This document shows positions 1 through 6,149 of a stretch of 6,149 nt of DNA, one piece after another. The number at the start of each line of letters is the position of its first letter. The first letter of the stretch is position 1. Location: contig CAYRLB010000134.1 in NCBI GenBank assembly GCA_964424945.1, forward strand, positions 1-6,149, given 5' to 3'. The stretch is from WHSP01 sp964424945. GTDB taxonomy: Bacteria > Gemmatimonadota > Gemmatimonadetes > Longimicrobiales > Longimicrobiaceae. A model generated the notes under the pieces. The model ran no database searches. It saw only the letters and a program-made list of their open reading frames with translations, and had not been told where the DNA came from. The position numbers and the translations under genes are program-made.

Positions 1-513
1 GCCAGCTGAAGCTGCAAAGCCGGGGCCGAACTCGAAGAGCTGATTCTCATTCAGCCCTGATTCCGCGGCGGCTGTCCCGCTGAAATCGGCAACGACCCCG
101 GCAGTCGCGACGATGAAGGGAGCGAGGCGGTTCCACGTTCTCGGGCCGGTGATATGGAAGCGGAAGCCCGCGTCGGCGACCAGGACGGACATGTCGGCCT
201 CGCCGACCGCTTCGAGCGTCGTCTCGGTGGGGACCGGCCGCGCGTAGACCGTTCGCGTGCCCCTCGCGAAGGCCACAGATGCATCCGCGGAGAGGGGCCC
301 CGTCAGCTGAAAACCGTACCGAAGACCGACAAGGCTGAGAGATTGAGGGCCGGCATTCTGTTTCCCCTCATCGGTAGCGATATACCCGCCGAAGAGACCG
401 GCGGAATTCTTTTTTTCGATGTACTCGAAGGGAGATGGAATCGCCTGCGCCTGAAGGCTTTCCGCCAGAATGGAGGAGGCGAGAAGCAGGGCGATGGACC
501 AGACCTGACGCAT
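1..513 (-). CDS. Outer-membrane beta-barrel protein, partial (C-terminus beyond the left edge)
   Basis: The frame is open without a stop from 513 down to base 1 and gives 171 residues before the window ends. Translation from the ATG at 511-513 begins with a clear Sec signal peptide: MRQ, then a hydrophobic core (WSIALLLASSIL), then an AQA cleavage site at about residue 24. The mature part is rich in Gly and aromatic residues in alternating stretches (GLFGGY, LVGLRYGFQLTGP, ADAGFRFHITGPRTW, FEFGPGF). This pattern is expected of a small outer-membrane barrel of the OMP_b-brl type. Function is unknown; such proteins are usually structural or poorly characterised. No strong Shine-Dalgarno sequence precedes the ATG. 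The frame stays open upstream to a stop at 760-762, so starts at 555 (GTG), 627 (ATG) or 747 (ATG) are possible. I prefer 513 because it puts the signal peptide at the N-terminus. Barrel identity is inferred from residue pattern only. Confidence 0.72.
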   Translation of the reverse strand, partial: MRQVWSIALLLASSILAESLQAQAIPSPFEYIEKKNSAGLFGGYIATDEGKQNAGPQSLSLVGLRYGFQLTGPLSADASVAFARGTRTVYARPVPTETTLEAVGEADMSVLVADAGFRFHITGPRTWNRLAPFIVATAGVVADFSGTAAAESGLNENQLFEFGPGFAASAG

Positions 514-930
514 TGTGGCGAATCGGATTCGAGGGACTGCCTGACGCCGGGGCACCGTGCCGATCGGCGGGTCGCGGAAATCAGTATTTTGCGAAGCAGA
601 AGCGGTGGCATTCGGTCGCCGCTGCATCAGGAACTCAGGCGCGGGTGCAACTGCTTCGTTCGGGTACACCCGAGCGGCACCATTGACGCCCTCACTCTGC
701 GGTCGAGCGCCTTGGAGCCAGCGAGGCGCGGCGGCTTCCGTGCTCATATGACTTCTGCTTCAGTACACTAGGTCGCGCCGCTCGGGGCGCGCAAGCCGGA
801 GGAAGGTACTTCTGCAGGGCGTGGCCGGCACCAGCCGGATGATGCGACTGCCCGGTGCGTCGACCGCTCTCTGCCGAAATGATGCACCCCGGCATAATGA
901 GAACGACCGGGCGGCTGCATAGCCGCCTGA
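514..930. other. Gap between the outer-membrane protein gene and gpmI
   Basis: About 417 bases with no convincing gene on either strand. The minus-strand frame of the downstream barrel gene continues open up to 760, but the resulting residues are Pro/Ala/Arg-rich and unlike a conserved domain. It holds a hairpin at the gpmI end (910-927), a 6-bp stem at 774-779/786-791 and a 10-base inverted repeat (593-602 with 752-761). The promoter of the barrel gene should lie here, but no convincing -35/-10 pair stands out. No tRNA-like or other familiar RNA pattern was seen. Confidence 0.6.
910..927 (-). terminator. Hairpin directly behind gpmI, possible terminator
   Basis: A perfect 7-bp stem (GGCGGCT / AGCCGCC) with a 4-base loop starts 3 bases past the gpmI stop codon. 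On the minus strand it is followed by CGGTCGTTCTCATT, which is only mildly T-rich, so it is a weak intrinsic terminator at best. The position fits a 3' end for gpmI mRNA, or a stem that protects the transcript. Confidence 0.45.
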
Positions 931-2526
<1,596 letters not shown>

Positions 2527-2709
2527 CTGCTATATCTGTGTTTACGCGCTTTCGCACGGAGTATGAAGGATGGATACGCTGCACGAGACGGCGTGTGTCG
2601 GCAGCGACTGCACTCCGCTGGGGAAGCTTGCAGAGCCCAGCAGCCTCGTCCGCCGTCGGGGGCCGCGCCGGCCTCGCGAGGTCAGCGTCAGCCGGGGCGG
2701 AAGAAGATG

Positions 2710-2724
2710 ACCGGCGCAGCCGGT
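2710..2724. repeat. Short perfect hairpin ACCGGC-GCA-GCCGGT
   Basis: Six-base arms with a 3-base loop, lying in the divergent gap about 120 bases before the M15 gene. No T-run follows on either strand, so it is not a standard terminator. It may be a regulatory dyad or a chance product of high G+C. Confidence 0.3.
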
Positions 2725-2762
2725 GCTGCGAAGTGCCGACCGCCCGATCAGACCCAGCGGGT

Positions 2763-2790
2763 TTGCTAACGCACTCCGCTGCATTACTCT
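2763..2790 (+). promoter_or_regulatory. Weak sigma70-like promoter candidate for the M15 peptidase gene
   Basis: TTGCTA (2763-2768) and TACTCT (2785-2790) are separated by 16 bases and would start transcription about 50 bases before the ATG at 2847. They match the consensus at 4/6 and 3/6 positions, so this is only a suggestion. The -35 box lies just beside the second copy of the GCACTCCGCTG repeat, which would fall in the spacer. Confidence 0.2.
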
Positions 2791-2846
2791 AGCCTGCAGG
2801 ACCCGCGGACGAAAACCCTCACCACGATTTCGACATCAGCACAGCG

Positions 2847-3926
2847 ATGCAATCGTACGACGTTCAGCTTCCTTTTCCAGCGCGCATCGATGAACGCGCA
2901 CGGCGGCGGAGACAGAGCCTTCGGCGTACGGCCACGATGTTGTCGGGACTCACACTCGCGCTGATTGTTGGCGCGACGACAGCCTCCGCGCAACAGACCC
3001 TTCTCGCCGCCCGGTCGACCCCGCTCGGCGCGTGGCCGGAAGAACCTCTCCAGCTCGGGAGCGCCTCAGGTCTGGGGCTCAGCGGCGCGATCCGGGTCAT
3101 CGTCGCGCCGGCAGCTTCGGCCATCGACGTCAGCGGCCTTCATCGCTTCGGAGGGGGCTGGGAAGCCGGACACCGGTGGATGCCACTCCATGAGATCTCG
3201 CTACCAGGCGAGTCGGCCGCCTCTTCATCGGCCGGGGAGGGGGATGCGGCGATCATCGCGCCATCCGCTTCGGGGTCGTGGGTGCTCGAGAGCGCGCTGG
3301 GCACGCGGGTACCCGTCCTCACCCCGGTCCCCGCGCCCTCGGGCGGCGACGGCGTCCTGAACGGCTATCGCATCGGCCTCTACCCGACCGCTGGATCGGG
3401 GCGCACGGACGCCTATCGGCCGCCGGAGGCCTTCGTCGAAGTGACGCCCGAGAATCGCGACCTGGCGATTTCTCGCCATCTCACATTGGGGCAGTTCATC
3501 ACCAAGGACCAGCTCGATGTCTGGCCGAAGTATGTCGCGCTCGACCTTCGCCTTGTCGACAAGCTCGAACTCCTGATCGACGAGCTGAACTTGATGGGGA
3601 TCCGGGCTGAGCGGCTGCACGTCATGAGCGGGTTCCGGACGCCCCAGTACAACGGTCCGGGTGGCGATGGCCGGGCCTCCCTCTCCCGTCACATGTGGGG
3701 CGATGCGGCCGACGTCTGGGTCGACAATGACGGCGACGGGATGATGGACGACCTGAATGGCGATGGCTCGATCGATCTCGACGACGCCGCGGTGATGCTG
3801 CGAGCGCTCGACCGGGTGGAGATGAAGTACCCCGAGCTCGTCGGCGGGGCGGAAACCTACCCGACTACCAGCACGCACGGGCCCTACATCCACGTTGACG
3901 CTCGTGGCGTACGGGCGCGCTGGTGA
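2847..3926 (+). CDS. Exported M15/DUF882-type zinc peptidase with calcium-loop insertion
   Basis: Probable murein hydrolase acting outside the inner membrane. Residues 1-30 are an Arg-rich leader, 31-48 a hydrophobic signal segment ending ASA before QQ. Residues ~170-230 (NGYRIGLYP ... FVEVTPEN ... LGQFITKDQ ... WPKYVAL) form a pre-catalytic segment. The M15 core follows: SGFRTPQYN (261-269), zinc motif SRHMWGDAAD with His282 and Asp289, and YIHVDARG with His349 and Asp351, ending VRARW. The end closely resembles E. coli MepK/YcbK (HID...ARHW), a DUF882 peptidase that cuts peptide cross-links, so this family fits better than VanY. Between the zinc motifs lie two acidic Ca-type loops at 293-313. 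Total length is 359, long for DUF882 because of the ~200-residue N-terminal part. The ATG at 2847 lacks a clear Shine-Dalgarno; ATG 2937 would start inside the signal segment and remove its positive charges. Substrate is inferred. Confidence 0.87.
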   Translation: MQSYDVQLPFPARIDERARRRRQSLRRTATMLSGLTLALIVGATTASAQQTLLAARSTPLGAWPEEPLQLGSASGLGLSGAIRVIVAPAASAIDVSGLHRFGGGWEAGHRWMPLHEISLPGESAASSSAGEGDAAIIAPSASGSWVLESALGTRVPVLTPVPAPSGGDGVLNGYRIGLYPTAGSGRTDAYRPPEAFVEVTPENRDLAISRHLTLGQFITKDQLDVWPKYVALDLRLVDKLELLIDELNLMGIRAERLHVMSGFRTPQYNGPGGDGRASLSRHMWGDAADVWVDNDGDGMMDDLNGDGSIDLDDAAVMLRALDRVEMKYPELVGGAETYPTTSTHGPYIHVDARGVRARW

Positions 3927-3927
3927 G

Positions 3928-3971
3928 CACGTCGGAGGGTGTCTTCTGCGCTTCCGATCCCCGATGACGTG
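3928..3971. terminator. Dyad filling the convergent gap between M15 peptidase and uracil-DNA glycosylase genes
   Basis: The 45-base gap between the two convergent stop codons is bounded by perfect 6-base arms, CACGTC (3928-3933) and GACGTG (3966-3971). An alternative inner stem uses TCGGA (3932-3936) with TCCGA (3953-3957). It could slow transcription from both sides, but there is no T-run and the loop is long, so a bidirectional terminator is only a guess. Confidence 0.22.
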
Positions 3972-4592
3972 TCAGCGTTCGAGATCCTCAAGAATTCCCG
4001 GAATCGCGCGAAACTGGTCGGCGTAGGCGGGGCGCTTCCGCGGGTCGCGGAGGATGGCGGATGGGTGCAGAAGCGGATAGACGACGATGTCCCCCATCGG
4101 CGTGTCGATCGGAAGGAGCTGACCCTGGAGCAGCGTGATCCGCGCGCCCGGTGAGAAGTGCTGGAGGGCGAATCGGCCGAGGGTCACCACGAGTGTCGGG
4201 GCGATGAGCCGGATCTGCTCACGCAGCCATCCTGCGCATGCGCGCAGCTCCGCCGGCCGGGGCGCGCGGTTCTCCGGGGGTCGGCACCGGATGACGTTCG
4301 CGATGAAGACATCTTCCCGGCGGATATCGGCTTCCGCGAGCATCGAGTCGAGAAGCGCCCCTGACCTGCCGACGAAGGGGATGCCGTCCCGGTCTTCCGT
4401 CGCGCCGGGTGCCTCGCCCACGAGGAGTATGCGCGCGTCATGGGGCCCTGTTCCCGGCACGACCCTCGTGCGGCTGAGGAAGAGGTCGCATCGCGTGCAG
4501 CCCATCATCACCTGGTGGAGCGACCCCAGATCGGAGGGACTCGGGATGACCGGCGGATGACCCGGGGGCGGCGTAACGTTCCGGAGGTCCAC
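3972..4592 (-). CDS. Family 4 uracil-DNA glycosylase (4Fe-4S type)
   Basis: Removes uracil from DNA after cytosine deamination or dUMP misincorporation, starting base-excision repair in the cytoplasm. The 206 residues show the family 4 signature: GEAPGATEDRDG (59-70) followed by PFVGRSGALLD, the N-V/I-x-R-C-R-P-P-E-N-R-x-P-x-P block (99-113), and HPSA (176-179) near the C-terminus. Four cysteines fit the iron-sulfur cluster: Cys32 and Cys35 (CTRC), Cys103 and Cys119. The length is typical. Residues 1-22 form a Pro-rich tail ahead of the domain. The start is GTG at 4590-4592, the first start codon after an in-frame TAA at 4614-4616; there is no strong Shine-Dalgarno. The gene ends convergently with the M15 gene and starts 91 bases from the divergent zinc-protein gene. 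Family 4 is separate from E. coli ung (family 1), so I give no symbol. Confidence 0.95.
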   Translation of the reverse strand: MDLRNVTPPPGHPPVIPSPSDLGSLHQVMMGCTRCDLFLSRTRVVPGTGPHDARILLVGEAPGATEDRDGIPFVGRSGALLDSMLAEADIRREDVFIANVIRCRPPENRAPRPAELRACAGWLREQIRLIAPTLVVTLGRFALQHFSPGARITLLQGQLLPIDTPMGDIVVYPLLHPSAILRDPRKRPAYADQFRAIPGILEDLER

Positions 4593-4631
4593 AATCTCGA
4601 CGAAGTTGAATCTTTAGGCCCGCATCAGGCG

Positions 4632-4637
4632 TATCAT
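4632..4637 (+). promoter_or_regulatory. Possible -10 box for the zinc/winged-helix gene
   Basis: TATCAT matches the -10 consensus TATAAT at 5 of 6 positions and lies 46 bases before the ATG at 4684. The only -35-like hexamer nearby, TTGAAT at 4606-4611, is 20 bases away, longer than usual. The box overlaps the left arm of the palindrome at 4635-4654. Confidence 0.25.
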
Positions 4638-4665
4638 CGGGGGGCGTCCCGATGGGATGCCATCC
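4635..4665. repeat. Two adjacent palindromes in the divergent promoter region, possible operator
   Basis: CATCGGG (4635-4641) and CCCGATG (4648-4654) are perfect 7-base arms around 6 bases. They are followed at once by GGATG-C-CATCC (4655-4665), with 5-base arms. The unit CATC/GATG therefore recurs four times in 31 bases. The site lies in the 91-base gap shared by the uracil-DNA glycosylase and zinc-protein promoters, overlapping a candidate -10 box. Operator function is inferred from position; an RNA hairpin in the 5' leader of either transcript is the alternative. Confidence 0.4.
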
Positions 4666-4683
4666 GCCAACTCCTGACGTGGT

Positions 4684-5529
4684 ATGCATTGTAGCACATG
4701 CGGCGCGCGGGTTCCTGCCAACAGGGACATCTGCGAGACATGCGGAAGCTGGATCGACATCGCCAGCCAGGCCTCGGTGCCGGTTGCGGGCGACGCATCT
4801 CAACACCGGAAGATGGCGGATGCGGTCGCGTCGTGCCCGCGCTGCCAGTATGCAGGGGAGGGCGTCGGCTACTTCTCGCGCGGGTCGCACATGCTCGCGC
4901 TCATCGGGCTGACGCTTCTCACGCTCCCGATGATCTTCGGGCTTGGAGGTATACTGTATTATCTGGCCCGGCGCGACCATCACATCTGCCCGCGCTGCGG
5001 GCTCGGGTGGGGCAAGCCGGCAGATCCGTCTGCTTCCTCGCGCCCCTCCCATACAGAGGAGGAGGAGGGCCGGTACGGCAGCATCGGCACGAAGCTCCGC
5101 GGAGCCGGGGTCAAGCGGCCCTGGTCGATCATGCTGCTGACGATCGGTGCGATTCTTCTGGCGGTCGGCGTGGTCGAGTTCGAAGCGCTTTCGACCGTAC
5201 TGGGAGTGCTGGCGGTTGCAGGCGGGGTAACGCTCCACAGACAGGCGAACCAGGAGCGCGACGAGCGCCGAGCGGCACTTCTCGCGGCGCTCCAGACGCC
5301 TGTTCTGCAGCTTGCGGCCGATCGGGGAGGGAGGCTGACGGTGACGGAGGTGGCGGCGGCACTTCGCTGGCCGATCCGCCGCGCCGAGAAGATCCTTCAT
5401 TCTCTGGATGACGGCTGGCGCGTCTCCTCGAATGTCACCGATGAGGGGGTGATCGTCTACGAGTTCCGTGAGTTGCTTCTCGGTCAGGGCCCTACGTCCT
5501 ACTCCGACCCGCTCCTTCCGGAGGGATGA
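4684..5529 (+). CDS. Membrane protein with zinc ribbon, LITAF-like module and winged-helix-like C-terminus
   Basis: I do not recognise a named family for the whole 281-residue protein. Seen in order: an N-terminal zinc ribbon (CSTC at 3-6, CETC at 17-20); a second pair of Cys knuckles, CPRC at 51-54 and CPRC at 102-105 preceded by HH, split by a hydrophobic stretch at ~70-95 as in LITAF-like domains; an acidic linker (EEEE, 125-128); two probable membrane helices at ~147-164 and 168-184; then a charged helix and a helix-turn-helix-like region (~190-265), with 'GRLTVTEVAAALRW' and 'IRRAEKILHSLDDGW' resembling the two DNA-recognition helices of a winged helix. It probably sits in the inner membrane and could be a membrane-held regulator or a scaffold. 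ATG 4684 is chosen because it begins the first zinc ribbon; no clear Shine-Dalgarno. It ends 11 bases from the convergent GGDEF gene. Function is unknown. Confidence 0.8.
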   Translation: MHCSTCGARVPANRDICETCGSWIDIASQASVPVAGDASQHRKMADAVASCPRCQYAGEGVGYFSRGSHMLALIGLTLLTLPMIFGLGGILYYLARRDHHICPRCGLGWGKPADPSASSRPSHTEEEEGRYGSIGTKLRGAGVKRPWSIMLLTIGAILLAVGVVEFEALSTVLGVLAVAGGVTLHRQANQERDERRAALLAALQTPVLQLAADRGGRLTVTEVAAALRWPIRRAEKILHSLDDGWRVSSNVTDEGVIVYEFRELLLGQGPTSYSDPLLPEG

Positions 5530-5540
5530 GAATCGGGAGC

Positions 5541-6149
5541 TCAGACGGCAACGTCGATCTCGACGATCCCTCTGCCCTCCCGCACCTTCGCCTGCTGCTT
5601 CGTCGCGGCAGCCACCTCGCCGAGCCGTTCGAGTGAGGGGATCGAGTCCGGGCCTATCCTGAGGAGGGCCGCGGCTACCCGGGTGACCGGGATCTCTGCC
5701 TCCCTGCCATCCCGCAATCTCCCGATGTACGTCCCCTTCTGAAGGATATCTGCGGGGATCACTCGCGCGACGGCCTTCATGAACTCCTCCTGGATCCGCA
5801 TCACCACACTTTGCGCCGTGCGCGGCTCGCACATGAGCACGAAGTCGTCGCCGCCGATATGTCCCGCGAAATTGTCCGTCCCGGAGATGGAGCGGCGCAG
5901 AATCGCGCCCAGATTCTCGATGAGCGTGTTCGCCGCGGCGAAGCCGAACCGATCGTTGAGAGCCTTGAAGAAGTCGAGGTCCAGATAGCAGAGGGTGAAG
6001 GCCCGGCCGGAGAGGCGCCTTCGCTCGAACTCGCGATCGATTGCGGTACCGCCCGGAAGCCCGGTCGTGGGGTTGAGCTCCCGTCCCTGTTCGCTCAGCC
6101 GCACGAGCGCGCCCACCCGCGCGAGCAGCTCCCGGGCATCGAAAGGCTT
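5541..6149 (-). CDS. Response regulator with receiver tail and divergent GGDEF domain, partial (N-terminus beyond the right edge)
   Basis: The frame is open to the right edge and supplies 202 residues. The first residues, KPFDARELLARV, are the classic end of a CheY-like receiver domain, with the conserved Lys-Pro-Phe at the very edge, so the missing part is almost certainly a receiver. A GTG at 6114-6116 would give a shorter protein but lies inside this motif, so I reject it as the start. A GGDEF domain follows: NPTTGLPGG (about 26-34), YLDLDFFKALNDRFGF (55-70) and GHIGGDDFVLM (96-106). GGDEF domains make cyclic di-GMP from two GTP. Here the motif reads GGDDF, the usual GD after the GF helix is AN, and no RxxD inhibitory site precedes the motif in its usual register. 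Synthesis is therefore uncertain; GTP sensing or a weak enzyme are alternatives. No output domain follows; the protein ends EIDVAV. Confidence 0.88.
   Translation of the reverse strand, partial: KPFDARELLARVGALVRLSEQGRELNPTTGLPGGTAIDREFERRRLSGRAFTLCYLDLDFFKALNDRFGFAAANTLIENLGAILRRSISGTDNFAGHIGGDDFVLMCEPRTAQSVVMRIQEEFMKAVARVIPADILQKGTYIGRLRDGREAEIPVTRVAAALLRIGPDSIPSLERLGEVAAATKQQAKVREGRGIVEIDVAV

Larger units (their letters stand above)
2527..2846. other. Divergent gap between gpmI and the M15 peptidase gene
   Basis: 320 bases that must hold the promoters for both flanking genes. No credible small gene was found; the open frames here are tails of shadows of gpmI or low-complexity Arg/Ser/Pro translations. 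The stretch is G+C-rich and dyad-rich: GACGGCG at 2587-2593 pairs with CGCCGTC at 2651-2657, CCTCGCGAGG at 2672-2681 is a perfect 10-bp palindrome, and ACCGGC/GCCGGT at 2710-2724 forms a 6-bp stem. The 11-mer GCACTCCGCTG occurs twice (2610-2620 and 2771-2781). I do not recognise a known RNA family or riboswitch. Confidence 0.6.

Noticed and set aside
154..771. 205-residue open frame on the plus strand
   Set aside because: Mostly antisense to the barrel gene with its signal peptide; composition is typical of a high-G+C shadow frame.
774..791. CGCGCC/GGCGCG stem as a terminator
   Set aside because: A 6-bp stem with no T-run on either side, and the nearest gene end is 140 bases away; likely a G+C effect.
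785..830. GGAGGAAGGTACTTCTGCAG stretch as a possible SRP (4.5S) RNA or RNase P fragment
   Set aside because: It resembles the GGAAGG-AGCAGC loop or GAGGAAAGTCC only loosely; the flanking pairing and conserved bases are missing.
3225..3893. 222-residue open frame on the minus strand
   Set aside because: Antisense to the M15 peptidase, whose zinc motifs and calcium loops are in the plus frame. The His/Val/Asp-rich translation mirrors the acidic codons.
5530..5540. Terminator between the convergent zinc-protein and GGDEF genes
   Set aside because: Only 11 bases separate the stop codons and no stem-loop with a T-run is visible across the junction.
4438..5832. 464-residue open frame on the minus strand
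   Set aside because: It lies opposite the zinc/winged-helix gene and overlaps the glycosylase and GGDEF genes in another frame. Its translation is Arg/Pro/Gly/Asp-rich without any motif, while the overlapped genes have clear conserved residues.

Overview
The window looks like ordinary chromosome from a high-G+C (about 60-65% by eye), double-membraned bacterium, most likely a member of Gemmatimonadota. The support is indirect. There is a signal-peptide-bearing outer-membrane beta-barrel protein whose barrel contains an 'L/FRF-x-(I/L)TGPRTW' stretch that I associate with that phylum. The other support is G/C-rich third codon positions, weak Shine-Dalgarno sequences and a conserved-looking mix of housekeeping genes. 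No single marker proves the taxon.

Layout, left to right. (1) Positions 1-513, minus: the N-terminal part of an outer-membrane beta-barrel protein that runs off the left edge. Its frame is open up to 747. (2) 514-930: a gap with a hairpin just behind the next gene. (3) 931-2526, minus: gpmI, the cofactor-independent phosphoglycerate mutase of glycolysis, with all catalytic and metal residues intact. (4) 2527-2846: a divergent gap of 320 bases rich in small dyads. (5) 2847-3926, plus: an exported M15/DUF882-type peptidoglycan peptidase with a calcium-binding loop pair set between its zinc motifs. (6) 3972-4592, minus, convergent with (5): a family 4 (4Fe-4S) uracil-DNA glycosylase. (7) 4593-4683: a short divergent gap with two adjacent palindromes. 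(8) 4684-5529, plus: a membrane protein with two zinc-binding modules, one resembling a LITAF domain, and a C-terminal winged-helix-like domain. (9) 5541-6149, minus, running off the right edge: a response regulator joining a receiver-domain tail (KPF) to a divergent GGDEF domain.

The genes do not form one operon or pathway. Neighbours are mostly divergent or convergent, and the functions are unrelated: glycolysis, cell-wall turnover, DNA repair, membrane zinc protein, second-messenger signalling. I see no transposase, integrase, CRISPR array, tRNA, rRNA or toxin-antitoxin pair, and no evidence for a new multi-gene system. The items most worth a second look are the membrane zinc/winged-helix protein with its palindromic upstream region, the calcium-loop insertion in the M15 peptidase, and the atypical GGDEF domain.
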